A stretch of 29,455 nt of DNA, from contig BFEA01000291.1 in NCBI GenBank assembly GCA_003427395.1, positions 1,356,224-1,385,678 on the forward strand, in the 5' to 3' direction. The position numbers were made by a program, and so were the translations under genes. Shown one piece after another: positions 8,956 through 19,393 of this stretch. The first letter of the stretch is position 1. The number at the start of each line of letters is the position of its first letter. Below the pieces are notes generated by a model. It did no database searches, was not told the origin of the DNA, and was given only the letters and a program-made list of their open reading frames with translations. The stretch is from Chara braunii (lineage: Eukaryota > Streptophyta > Charophyceae > Charales > Characeae).

Positions 8956-9790
8956 TCAGGCCACCCAAACTTATGGAATGGGCCTAACCTAGCCGAGTGG
9001 TGTACACAAAATAGAAGGCACAACAACTTTTCTCTTCTTTGGGCATATGACTAGATCATTCTAGTCGCCCTGAACTGTTTACGATATCCAAGTTATATAT
9101 AATTGTCTTCCCTTTCGTCTTCTAAGGCTGCATATGACTGAACTCACTTGAGTTCGGTCTGCCCCAGTTTACCACCAGTTTTATTCTTAGTTTTACTCTC
9201 TTCAAGTTGTGCTACGGCTATAGTCAGACCACCTAAACTTATAAAACAGTCTGATTAGCTCGTTCTTAGATAGAATAGTATTAAAGTATAGCCAAGTTAT
9301 AACCATTGGATTCCAGCATGTGCGAGGCTTTGAACCAGACCCCCTGAACTTATAGAAGGATCTAACTCTCTGCCTGATTCATTTCTTTCTGAGTCATCAT
9401 GTGCGTGGCATTGAGTCAGACCCCCTGAACTTACAGAAGAGTCAGCCCCTTTGCCAGGTTCCTTTTTTTTAAATAAAAGCAGGAGGCTGAGCCACCTAAA
9501 CTTATAGAACAGCTCAGAGCCCCTCATTCAGAAACCAAAGAAACTCAGAAAAAACCCAAAGAAAACAAGGCAACTCAAAGCACCAAAACTTATTGAGCGC
9601 CCTGAGTCCCTGAAAATCAAGCGCAATCAAACCCCTCGCAAGTCAGAGCAGTCAGGCCACCTAAACTTATAGAACAGCCTGACCCTCCATGAGCAATCAG
9701 GCCCCCTAAACTTATAGAAGGGTCTGATGCTCCATGCAAACAAAAAATAAACAAAGCATTGGGTCTCCCCAAACTTATGGGGACTTCCCA
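8956..9790 (+). repeat. Array of ~9 structured repeats with AAACTTAT loop core
   Basis: The core CC(A/C)CCTAAACTTATAGAA or a close variant recurs around 8968, 9236, 9348, 9429, 9499, 9588, 9664, 9709 and 9773. In most copies the flanking bases pair across it: TCAGAC/GTCTGA (9224/9249), CTGAGC/GCTCAG (9487/9512), ACTCA/TGAGT (9573/9603), GTCAGGC/GCCTGAC (9651/9677), a two-part 13-bp stem (9691-9703/9720-9732) and TGGG..TCCCC/GGGGA..CCCA (9760-9790). Arms differ in sequence between copies but remain complementary. The copy at 9415-9445 has lost most pairing. There is no reading frame conserved between copies. Confidence 0.85.
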
Positions 9791-11403
9791 GCCTTGATGA
9801 CCCAGTCAACCCTTAACCAAGACAATCCCTCATCTTGCCTTTCCCAGATGCAATTTCTTTTAACAATCTGATTTCATACAATCAACAAAGTTAAACTGAA
9901 CTTTGAGCCGACACTCCTTTACTTAGTCTGGCTTAATGTCCTGAAAGTCGAACAAAAAATAAGGTAGGGTTGCACTTCATATATTCAGCCAGCGATGCAA
10001 TGAGGGATACAGATAGGGGTTATAACTGGGTTTATAGAAGGGAAAGCAATGGTTACCTGTCAGTTCCCTGCCTCCAGAACTCCTCCTGAGTTCCGGCAGA
10101 GCTCCCGCAATTGGTGGGTTGACTCCCCACAGAGTCTTGCTGCGGTCCTACGGGTTGCAATCCCGCCTGCCGCCTTTCTCTCAGAACAGGATTAGACTTA
10201 GACCTAGAAGGATAGACAGAGAAGGTTTAAGTCTCTCAGATCCAAGAGAGGTGCACTCTGACTCGCAAGAGAGGGCCTCGTTATCTTCGTATGCCTAAGC
10301 GCCCCGCAATGATGGCCAGAGTATCAGCTTGTTTAAACTTCTAGAACCAAGCTGTTGCGACCACTCCCCTGACGACCTCCCAAATTGCAGCAGTAACTCC
10401 CTTTACCACCACTCTACCATGCTGCAGCAGCAACCCTTCTTGCAGTCTAACCACCTTCCGTAATCTCCCAAAACCTTTCCTCAGCCCAGTCGTCGCTGTA
10501 CGGCAGGCTATAACAGTTGGTCACAACCTATGGTAGTATGCAGAGGTACGAGGTAACCATTATCAGGCAGCAAACGTATGCGGTCTCCAGCAAGTTGACC
10601 ACAACTCATGAATAATCCAGAGCCGAAACTGCTCACAGTCAATAGCAGCCGTGGCCTTCCATGTACAGCAACCAAAAGCAACAGTCGTGCCCAGTCAAAT
10701 ACATCAGCAGCAGTTCGCAGCGGCCACCAGTAACGTGCCGTAGCAGCAGAAGAAGTTGTCGGTTCACAGTCGAACACGCCTCTAAGCAACAACAGAACGT
10801 ACAGCAGCAAGAACCAACCTTAGTAGTCCGGCTGTATTAGCCAAGGCTAGGCCTTTTGCTGCTGCAAATCTCCATACGGCGGCATGGGCACCTACAACGA
10901 CTAAAGCAGGTAAGGCTCCAACTCTGCAACTGTCCCCCGCTTGGTACGACCAACTGCATTCTGGTCAGGCCGATGAGGCGTCGAACTTACTGTTGTCCCC
11001 CGCCCTTCTTCACTTCGGCAGGATGAGCACAGTCTCGATCAACAGGTAAGTCCACACTCTCGCTTTTCGCTGGCTGTTTCGTAGGCTGATCGGATGTATG
11101 GCACACCGGACCCCAGCTAGCTCTGCAATCTCATAGCCAGCCTCCCTCCACTACTGCGGGCTGGGTGGGCAATACACGGTTGGCAGGTAGGCCCTTGATG
11201 GACGGGCGGAAACAGCAATTCATTATTAGCCAGGACACACATCTGTCACCTATTCGCATCAGCAGCGACAAGTCAAAAGCAGACGCAGTTTGGCACTGTA
11301 GCTTGGGCCTCAGCTCATCCCGCTTCGTATGTTCTGCCTTCGGTAAGTACCTTGCCCCATTCCCCTTCCCTCATGTCTCCTCACAGTCCCGTCTCGTTTG
11401 TTA
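9791..11403. other. Unassigned, CA/AG-rich to GC-rich DNA
   Basis: No gene is recognised. Local inverted repeats include GAACTC/GAGTTC (10077-10093) and GTGGG/CCCAC (10114-10130). Between 10.37 and 10.82 kb CAGCAG-type trinucleotides are frequent but not in a clean tandem. Open frames across it on either strand match nothing I know and have no conserved motif. It is probably the continuation of the same repeat-derived block. Confidence 0.45.
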
Positions 11404-12571
11404 TCGAATGCACCTAGCGCGCACCCGCGTCTAGGTTCATTCGAACTTTCCTCCCTTCACTCTTACGAATGAACCTGGCACCACTCCGCGCCTTGATTCA
11501 TCCCGATTTCCTTACCTTTATTCGCTGCTCCTGCCTCGCCGTGTCTCTGGCCACCTCTGTAGCTCGCTCGATCCTATGGAGAATCGAGCGAACTCTCGGT
11601 TTCTACTCCCACCATGGCCACTGTCCTCGATACCTCCGCGCAGCCCCTGTTTATCACACCATCAACACGGGGCGTCCAACTCAAGTTTTAACCCCACGGA
11701 TCCAACCGCAATGCTTCAAAACCTTAGTGCAACGTTTTAGTTTGCCCGTTTTCGTGATGAATCGGGCGAGATTTTTCAACCTTTGTCATCACCATATCCA
11801 TATATTCCCTCACCACTGCGGAAACTTTTCTAGATACCCTCATAATTAACTAACCTAATACTAAGTCTAACAGCGGATTCGGATTCGCCCGCCTCAAAAA
11901 CCCATGTTTCGACACTTGGTTTGCCCGATTCCTTCGAGAATCGGGTAGTCTAGTCGTTTTTTTTCCTCCCCACCTTTCTCCTTCACCGCCATAGCCCGGC
12001 GCAGTGCTCTTCTCCGCTAACTCGTATTCTACTAACTTTTTACTCAAACTAACGACATCTTCTGACTCATCCGACCTAAAAATCTTAATCTGGTGTTTTA
12101 ATTTATCAAAATCGATCGAAAAATGAGTGAGTTACTACAACTCCACTCTCGCTCGACTTCCTTCCCGACACTCGCTGCGCACCCCACTCCCTTTCTCTCT
12201 CCTACTCTACTGACTTTCTACCGAAACCGACACCACATCCGGAGTCGCCACGGCTACTAACCCCGAACTAACATCTTCCCACGCCCGTTTTCATTGAGTA
12301 ACGGGCGGGATCTCGCATCTTCATCCCAGCCATAGCCACTTTCACGAGGCTTCCGCGCACGCCTCTTCTCTTCTACCTTCTCTCATACTAACCCTCTACT
12401 ACTTCTGACTTCAAATCCTAACTCGCTTGCCCCAGAACCCCGGATTAGTACTTTTCCCCACCGAATTCCGATAGGGAACGGTGGATTCACGGTCTCACCC
12501 TCCCGCCATGCTCATCTCCTCGTTAGCTTCGTTGTGCCAACCTTTGAATGTACCCGGCGCGAATTCGCGCC
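11404..12571 (+). other. Series of long hairpins, several with GCCCG/CGGGC arms
   Basis: Visible stems: a 14-bp stem with one mismatch (11404-11417/11431-11444), TCGCTCGAT/ATCGAGCGA (11564-11591), GCCCG/CGGGC (11744-11767), CCCGATTC/GAATCGGG (11924-11945, 10 bp with one G-T pair), CGCCCGTT/AACGGGCG (12282-12307), CCACCG..TTCC/GGAACGGTGG with a 2-nt bulge (12458-12484) and the perfect palindrome GGCGCGAATTCGCGCC (12556-12571). Three of them share the local pattern GCCCGNTT, loop, CGGG. An open frame at 11469-11849 (126 codons) overlaps several stems and matches nothing I recognise. Confidence 0.6.
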
Positions 12572-12737
12572 AGATTCATCTCCTTTCCCTTTGCTTTAGT
12601 TTTCCCCGCACTCTCTTCCGTCAGTCCCCTTCCCCGTCTCGCTTTCCTCTGCCTCCCTTTGGCTAGCGCTGCTCTTGGTCGCGTAGTAGCCCGGTAGCAG
12701 TGGCTCTGGCGGTGTGTTCAACAGCTCCGGCTGCCCT

Positions 12738-12770
12738 GAGAGAAACTTCAAAGGGAACCGGCTCCTAGAC

Positions 12771-12801
<31 letters not shown>

Positions 12802-13012
12802 GTCCGACGAACGATTTGCGCAGCAACACCGATGCGAACCTCTGCCACAGTGCCCTCGCCCTGCTTGCGCCAATGCCCGCCCGTCAGTCAGCCAGACCGA
12901 GGGAAACTCCGGAGGGAACCAGCTACTAGACGGTTCGATTAGTCCTTCACCCCTATACCCAAGTTCGACGAACGATTTGCACATCAGTATCGTCGCGAGC
13001 CTCCACCAGAGT
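12738..13012. repeat. Tandem duplication, 161-bp period
   Basis: GAGAGAAAC at 12738 and GAGGGAAAC at 12899 start two direct copies. Both contain CTAGACGGTTCGATT, CCCCTATNCCCAAGT and CGACGAACGATTTGC in the same order. The second copy decays after about 110 bases. Both copies can be read in frame over a short stretch, but indels and substitutions show no bias toward preserved amino acids, so I do not call it coding. Confidence 0.85.
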
Positions 13013-13976
13013 TTCTTCTGGCCTTGTTCCACAGCCCCAGCATCCGCCGCTTACTCCACCTCGCTGCTATACAGCGCCGCCCGGTACTGCCCTTACCGTC
13101 GCTCCGCTGTGCTCCTGCTCTGGCCGCTACTGCGCGGCACCACTTGCTCAACCCCCGCGGCCAGCCCACTTCTACCCGCTGCGCTTTACTCCGACAGGCA
13201 TCCGACCCGCTCCCCTTTCTCTTCCAAGCTGGGCCGGCCACCCTTTCGGCCCTGCAACAGGTAAGTCCCACTCAGGGCTCTCATAATAGCCGCGGAGCCG
13301 GGGTGCGGGTATTCTGTGTGCCAAGGCGCGGCCCCTAGGTGAATCGGCTCTGGTGCAGACCCAGGTGGTAGTAACAAACATCCAAATGAAGACTTTGAAA
13401 ACCGAGGCGGAGGGAGGCCCCCCCTGCAACCAGCCTACCGCCTTTGCCCCGGAGTCGCCCCGCACCTCACAACTCCTATTGGCATGCCCACACTCAAACC
13501 TCTCACAACGGATCGTGGACGGAGGGCGGCGCACCCACGAAAAAAAACAAAAGGGGGGGCCTGCCACTCCACCCCGTCCGCCTCGTTGGCTAATCATCTA
13601 CCGGGTCGTATGCACGTCGGACTCCCCAGTCCGCGCTACAAGCCGGGCGGGACGAAGAAAAGGATCCCGCCGGCATCCCGAACTCGTGGATCCGCCAAAC
13701 GAGGCGTGTTCTCAAGGTCCTCGACTACCGCGGCGACCACTAAAATCCGGCTTCGTGTCTAAGTCAAAGAAATGCCGATACGTAGAAAAATAATAATGGC
13801 AAAAATAATAAATAACCCCCTTTCAACGTTGCTGCCTGCAAAACTAAAAGGGGGGATACCCCCCCCGGCCCTCAACCCCACTGCCCCTTCGCACTACTCT
13901 AATATCCCCGCGTCGTCGCCACCCAGTCTCGATCCCTGAATCTCTTTGATGAAAGTCCGATGCCGTAACTAATGGT
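13013..13976. other. GC-rich unassigned DNA with polypurine-like tracts
   Basis: No gene is supported, although several overlapping open frames of 90-150 codons exist on both strands, as expected from stop-poor GC-rich DNA. Two tracts resemble retroelement polypurine tracts: an A-rich then G7 run at 13540-13559, and AAAAGGGGGGA at 13846-13856. Neither is followed by an obvious LTR start matching sequence elsewhere in the window. Confidence 0.4.
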
Positions 13977-14611
13977 GCTAGGCCCAAGTCTGGGTCTAGC
14001 TCTGTCGGACGCCTAAATAAACGAACACAGCACGATGCGCCGGCCTACTGAAAACACTTCAAGGCCTCCTTGCCGTCGATGTCGTTTCCCCACACATGCA
14101 TAGGCCACAGACAAATATGCCAACCGGCGAGACATTTAATCCCAACTGAATCAGAAAATAATTAAACATAATCCGGCCGGCAATCACGCTGACTCTTCAG
14201 TCATCAACAATAAAAAAGATCACGCGCGCCTCAAACCTGCGCGCCCACACACTCTTTATCCTAGTCAAACATCCAGTCACATATACAACGAAGACTGCCG
14301 CGATTCGCGCGGTATACTTAAAAATTATGAATCATATTTATTTTCTGTCACTTGCAAAAACCATGGCGGATACCCTTGTAAGGGTATTCGCGCCAACAAC
14401 GTACCTCTGTGGCCTCAAGAAATTGTCGACAATTGCCATTATCTTCGGACGACGCAAGCGTCCGAATTCTCTCGGTCATAGGTTAGTTTGAATGAACCTT
14501 TAGTAGACTTCAGTCTCATCAAGTCATCACCACTCAGGAAAACTAAGTCAATGTCTGATATTGAAAAATATGGTTATCCGATGCGCAGATACCCTTGTCA
14601 AGGTTTCTGCG
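13977..14611 (+). other. Dense hairpin cluster with duplicated GATACCCTTGT stem-loop
   Basis: In order: a 10-bp stem GCTAGGCCCA/TGGGTCTAGC with one G-T pair (13977-14000), TGACT/AGTCA (14190-14203), GCGCGC/GCGCGC (14224-14244), CCGCG attcg CGCGG (14298-14312), a 12-bp stem centred on ATACCCTT gt AAGGGTAT (14366-14391, one G-T pair), the palindrome AATTGTCGACAATT (14421-14434), TTCGGACG/CGTCCGAA (14444-14466) and CGCAGA..ACC/GGT..TCTGCG (14584-14611). The fifth and last share GATACCCTTGT and a following ACAAC, so they are diverged copies about 220 bp apart. No reading frame explains them. Confidence 0.6.
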
Positions 14612-14636
14612 TCGACAACACCCGTGCGTCTTTGTG

Positions 14637-16249
14637 TGCATATGTGTGAGTGCATGTATATGTTTGCATGTGTGTGTCTGCATCTATGTATATGTTTGTG
14701 AGTAGATTAATTGGTTAAAAAAAAAAAAAAAACAATGATGAGGGGTCCATGAATGCCCTCAATAAATCGAACATTTAACTGAATTAGTGTATTTCGAAAA
14801 GGAGCACGACGTTTAAATATTCTTGTCGATTTTGTTTTGTTAGGTGGACTCGGAGAATGTTGTTTTTTGTCCAATCCCTCATGAGACCGTGACCCCACCC
14901 TTCCATCCTCTATCATATTCTCTGACTCACCCGCACTTCCCCTCTCCTATTACCTCATTTAGAGTCATCACCCATTTACTAGTCCTTGGTGCAGAAACTT
15001 GACCAAATAGTGGTTATAGGCACCAACACTTGATGGGAGCCCACCTTTCAACCTTCGTTGAGATACGGTCACGCAACCCTTGTCGTACAAGTATCTCATG
15101 GGTTAGACATCAATCTATTTGCTTTATAAGCCTCATGAGTAAACCTTTGAGTTCGTGTTATTTTACCCCCTCATCAAGGTCTTATACCTAGAGCCACCTT
15201 GCGAAGACTATCATAGGCAGTGTCTACTGGCGAAGGTCAATATCTAATAAATGAAACATGAAAGTTTTGACCCTAAGTACTACCCATGAGCCTAAAAGCA
15301 ACTAGATATTGCACTCAAGTTAACATTTCTTCGTTTGTGCTTAGAGTATTGGTTGACTGCATAATTTGTTTGTGTTCATGTTACATCAATCGTATTCTTC
15401 AAGTTGTATAGTATGTCGAGTTTTATACAATTCATCCACAAATATTTATATATGTTTCCCAATTATTGAATGCATGACCCAACCTAGTATGGAGATTTGT
15501 ATATATTTTGTTCTAACGAGTTCAAGTGCATATAATATTTGTTACCCTTTACTCAATGTAAGCCTACCCTACCACTTGGGTAGCAAGGTCAACCCAACCC
15601 ACGTCCGACGATTTAGGATAGACCACACCCCTACCTATACTCCCTCACGATAATTACATCACCACCTCTATGATAATGTCAGTGTGAGTGAGTGTTCCGA
15701 TCTTGGTACTGCCCTCAAGACACCCCAACCCATAAGCACCCCAACACCCCTCTTTATCCAAAGGTCATAGCCTCACTATGTGTTAATCTGCATATGCCTC
15801 CAGTATGCAACTGTGGCCAAGTCCAAGGGTTTAATAGAAGGCACGTCCTATGTTATAGCTCTATTGTACTACCTGCGTGGAAAGGACCCTCAGGCTATGC
15901 AAACCAAACCCACATCCTCTACCACATTCGTTTATTTGAAAGACATGCACCACCCTCAATGATGATTCCTTTACAGAGCAATGTTTCTACCACTAAGACA
16001 ACCTCGCTAGATACCCCTCCCAAACCCCGTAAAGGTATTACACCAAGGGATGATGCTTCCCCTTGAAAACCCTGCAAATGATATCAGCTCATGTATACTA
16101 TGTTAGGCTGTGGGGCATCAAACCAGCACTAACTCCGAGTTTTAGGATTGGATGAATCAAACTCTCAACCTCTCAATTGCAAAGGCAAATACTAACGAAT
16201 TGAACAAATTCGAGGTAATTTTTTATTTTTTTTTTCTTTCATTCATCTA
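14637..16249. other. Unassigned DNA, TG-rich at the start
   Basis: A TG-rich stretch at about 14630-14700 is followed by A16 near 14716-14731 and then mixed-composition DNA. The longest open frame (15692-16066, 124 codons, plus strand) has no domain I recognise and overlaps another frame. I do not call it a gene. At 16113-16136 GCATCAAACCAGCACTAACTCCGAG-like sequence weakly recalls two parts of 5S rRNA, but this is too short to assert. Confidence 0.4.
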
Positions 16250-16322
16250 GTTTGGCCTAGTTTGATTGGTTAGGCATGCAAGTCGCATCCAAGAGGTAAC
16301 GTGTTCACTCCCCAATGATGAC
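16250..16322 (+). repeat. tRNA-derived SINE-like remnant
   Basis: A box TGGCCTAGTTTGATTGG (16253-16269) and B box GTGTTCACTCCC (16301-16312) stand at tRNA-like spacing. The sequence between and after them (GCATGCAAGTCGCATCCAAG, then AGGT and CCCCAATG) matches the minus-strand remnant at 23374-23452 (GTATGCAACTGGCATTCAAG, AGGT, CCCCATTG). Two copies in opposite orientations at distant sites suggest a dispersed pol III retroposon family. I see no poly(A) tail or clear duplication. Confidence 0.6.
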
Positions 16323-17286
16323 CTGGGGCATGCCTGGTGCCAACTAGCTAAGATAGTCGACTTGCTCCCTCTACTCATATACGTATGATGTTTAGCCAAC
16401 ATGGGTGTGAATGTGTGTGAGTGGTTTGTGCATGGTGTGTGAGAGAGAGATGGTTAATGGAAGGCAAAAAATTCGGTGTTTTTCGGTGCACCACCATAAG
16501 CAATGTCATCAAAAATTTCACAGACAAACAATGCAGGCTCATAATACAAACATAAAAATAAAACAAGCAAAAAAAAAAGAAAAAAAAACCCTAAAAAACA
16601 CTATAAAACCCTATTCGGAGTAGCATTCGAAGTTCGACAATTTGTTTTCCGAATTCGGCATTTTTGCCAACTTTTTTGTTAGCGGTCCAAATACATCGAA
16701 ATTTGATATAGATATACCCTAAAGCACATACATATAACACAAAAAAACAAACAACAAAAAAACCACCAATTCGGGAAAATATGGCAGTTTCGGTGAAAAA
16801 TCCGTCGAAAATGACATCACCTATTAACCATATGTGGTGTGAGAGAGTGTTGATCTTAGACACCATTGCTACATGATGGGGATGGGGGATGAAAGAAAGG
16901 GAGGCGCAACTAGTGGCAAAATATTCATTTTGTGTGACCCAACCCTCCAGCCTATACCAGAAGGGTAAGGGGCGAAATGCAATATCCTCTTCACTGTGAG
17001 AGGTAGCTATGCTTGCAAACATCCCCTGTATAGCCTAAGTAGTATTGGGTTGTGAGTAGTAAAATAGAGTATAGCTTAGTTTGGGAAAAAAAAGTTTTTT
17101 TTTTTTATTTCTCGTAATTATTTTTATTTATTTGTCATTTTTTTAATAAAATACCTTTCTAACATTTTATTTCAAGGGCGTAATGTTGAAGGCAAAGTAC
17201 AATATTCAACAAAAAAAAAAGCAAGCACCAGAAAGCGTTGGTCTTCAATCCTCAGTCCAAGTATATCCCATGTAGAAAGATGTCAA
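16323..17286. other. AT-rich DNA with an unassigned minus-strand frame
   Basis: A minus-strand open frame at 16591-17022 (143 codons) includes one hydrophobic stretch rich in Phe, Val, Tyr and Cys that could span a membrane. It matches no family I know, overlaps A-rich low-complexity DNA and has no supporting context, so a chance frame is more likely. ATGGTTAAT near 16450 is inverted near 16825, a weak hint of a TIR element. GGTAGCTATGCTTGCAA at about 17003 recurs imperfectly near 18462. Confidence 0.35.
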
Positions 17287-17962
17287 AAACAAAATCACCT
17301 TTGATTTACCAATATGAATATTAGATGCAACAAGCATTTACAACTAAACATACTCACAACATTAGGGTTCAAGTCCCACTAAAAAAGGTTTAGTTTAGTT
17401 TTGGATTTGTGCAAGAAATAGTTAACAAAAAAAAAAAACCTCTTATCTACAATCGTTAGATTCCTAGGCGACAATTAAAAATATGCTATATCAATTGTGT
17501 AGGGATAAATAAAAGGAAATTATATATTTGACAGTTATATCAGATAACTACGTGATCAACCAAAAACTTTCCTTGAGATATTGGCCTCGCTCCACTACTC
17601 TCCACATGTCCAAACGATTGAAAACAAAATCACCTTTGATTTACCAATATGAATATTAAATGCAACAAGCATGTACAACTAAACATACTCACAACATTAG
17701 GGTTCAAGTCCCACTAGAAAAAGGTTTAGTTTAGTTTTGGATTTGTGCGAGAAATAGTTAACAAAAACAAAAACCCCTCTTATCTACAATCGTTAAATTC
17801 CTAGGTGACAATTAAAAATATGCTATATCAATTGTGTAGGGATAAATAAAAGGAAATTATATATTTGACAGTTATATCAGATAACTATTTGATCAACCAA
17901 AAAATTTCCTTGAGATATTGGCCTCGCTCCACTACTCTCCACATGTCCAAACGATTGAAAAA
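17287..17962 (+). repeat. Near-identical 336-bp tandem duplication
   Basis: AAAATCACCTTTGATTTACC starts at 17291 and again at 17626. ACATGTCCAAACGATTGAAA ends the copies at 17604 and 17941, so the period is 335-337 bases. Differences are few and scattered, so the duplication is recent relative to its surroundings. Each copy holds a B-box-like GGTTCAAGTCCCAC (17371, 17703), a stretch resembling a decayed, reverse-complemented U2 snRNA 5' region, and the left end of the small TIR element (CTCGCTCCACTACTC). A diverged inverted relative of the AGTCCCACTA..AGGTTTAGTTTA part is at about 18295-18330. Confidence 0.93.
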
Positions 17963-18037
17963 TTGGTGGTGTATCTTGCTATGTTATAACATAAGTTTCA
18001 TTATCATTTTGTACATCCGATGAATAGTAGAGGGATT
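17919..18037. mobile_element. Small TIR element (MITE-like), family A
   Basis: It begins CCTCGCTCCACTACTCTCCA and ends with the diverged inverse (GATGAATAGTAGAGGG). The interior (TGGTGGTGTATCTTGCTATG, then TTTCATTATCATTTTGTACAT) aligns with the element at 25984-26102 (GCAATGTATCTTTCCATG, TTCATTTTCATTTTGCACAT). It is about 119 bp, with no coding capacity. The left end coincides with the end of the 336-bp tandem copy, and only the second copy is followed by a complete element. Superfamily not determined. Confidence 0.6.
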
Positions 18038-18639
18038 GTCACTAAAAATAAAAGGAAGAAAACGAAGGGTTATGGGTCTTCATTTCTAACATATTACTTT
18101 CTAGAACCCTGAGCATTTGAACGGGGATAGGATTGGGTCGACATTATCAGCGTTAAGAGACTACTCTTTTTTTTTGTCATTTGAAAAGGGGAAAAAAACT
18201 TCAATATTTTATTATTTTTTTATAAACCCTCTATGCATGGGAGTTGTATTCATAAGATCCAACGATCTATGTCATTCATGACATACAGTACTAGGTTCTT
18301 AAACTAAACCTTCGCTAGTGGGACTTGGCCCCATTTTTTATTTTTTTTTTAAACTACGTTATATTAGTATTTTCTCATTTTTATTTTTCACTACCTATGT
18401 ACTACTCTTTGACCACTGTTGATCAGGGCAGAGGTCAACATGCATCCCCTTAATTATGAGACGTAGTTATGCTTGCAAGCCCCCGGGTTCTTTCAACAAG
18501 TCATCCTCCATTAAAAAACAAAATAAAATAATCTTTTATTTCACAAAATATTTTTTCAAACTGTATAATCCCTCGTGGCCACTTGTATATTTCCAATCCC
18601 CCAATGAGGTGGAATCCTCACAAAAAACTAAGAGTTTCA
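18038..18639. other. AT-rich intergenic DNA
   Basis: Apart from the inverted relative of the tandem unit near 18295-18330 (minus strand AAGTCCCACTAGCGAAGG), I see only T- and A-rich low-complexity sequence. Confidence 0.5.
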
Positions 18640-18720
18640 GTCGGATTCGTACTACGATTTGTATAGCAGTTGTGTAAACTAACTTGGCTAGAGCCGCAGT
18701 TGTGTGTACCAACTAAGCTA
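18640..18720 (-). repeat. tRNA-like remnant with duplicated A box
   Basis: On the minus strand TAGCTTAGTTGGTACACACA (18701-18720) is followed by a second A-box-like TAGCCAAGTTAGTTTACACA (18671-18690) and then a B-box-like GTACGAATCCGAC (18640-18652). Both A-like words are followed by ACTGC, so about 30 bases were duplicated. A cloverleaf is not intact. Best read as a rearranged tRNA-derived retroposon. Confidence 0.5.
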
Positions 18721-19393
18721 GGGCTATCGATTTTGGTAGTTTTTGAGATCATGTGGGGACATCGTTTGGTATCATTTGGGGCCGTTTTACCATGAAACTT
18801 TTTTTCTCTTAAAAACTGCATTTATACCCCATTCAAAATGATAATACCTGTTATACCGAGTCTCAATGATAATTTGAATCTATACCCGAAACCTGTTCAA
18901 CCTTGCATAGTACCCAACTTTCCCCTTGTCTGAAATTGTAGTAGCCGTATTCAATCCTGCAACGCTAAGAGTCTATATCATAAAGTTACGCTTATGCCAA
19001 AAAAACAGGTTAACAAAATTATGGGTGTACCCACACCCAGTGACCGGCCTTGGATGAAAGACCACGAAACTATGCTCATGTCGACCAAGTGAACCGTTGT
19101 GGTGTAATGGTTGTTGGGTATGAGCGTAAATTAAACTTTTTGGTAGTTGGATATATGAATAATTTTGTGGTCCACTTCAGTCTTAGATATGCCCATAATT
19201 TTGTTTGTGTATTCTCACAATTTGTGTATTTTGGTAGTTGGCTATAAATGTAATTTTGCGATACCACTGTGACATTGGGTCCACTTGATTCATGGGCATG
19301 CAAATCATTTTCACCGTATATTTTTGGGATATATATACACGTTTGCATTAGGATTGGGTATAGCAAGTATTCCTATTTTACCAATCATGCGGC
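18721..19393. other. Unassigned AT-rich DNA with a ~93-bp repeated motif
   Basis: TTTTTGGTAGTTGGATATAT near 19137 recurs as ATTTTGGTAGTTGGCTATAA near 19228, each followed by AATNTAATTTTG-like sequence. This is an imperfect direct repeat. A GTTGTGGTGTAATGGTT word at about 19096 looks like the A box of some tRNAs, but no B box follows at the right distance. Confidence 0.4.

Noticed and set aside
12794-13793. Several open frames of 140-156 codons in GC-rich DNA on both strands
   Set aside because: They overlap each other in different frames, span a 161-bp DNA duplication and inverted repeats, and match no family I recognise. Stop-poor GC-rich sequence explains them.
16113-16140. 5S rRNA-derived fragment (ACCAGCACTAA followed by ACTCCGA)
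   Set aside because: Two short matches with the intervening 5S part missing. Not enough to claim homology without a model search.
16591-17022. 143-codon minus-strand frame with one hydrophobic segment
   Set aside because: No recognisable domain and A/T low-complexity content. A chance open frame is more likely.
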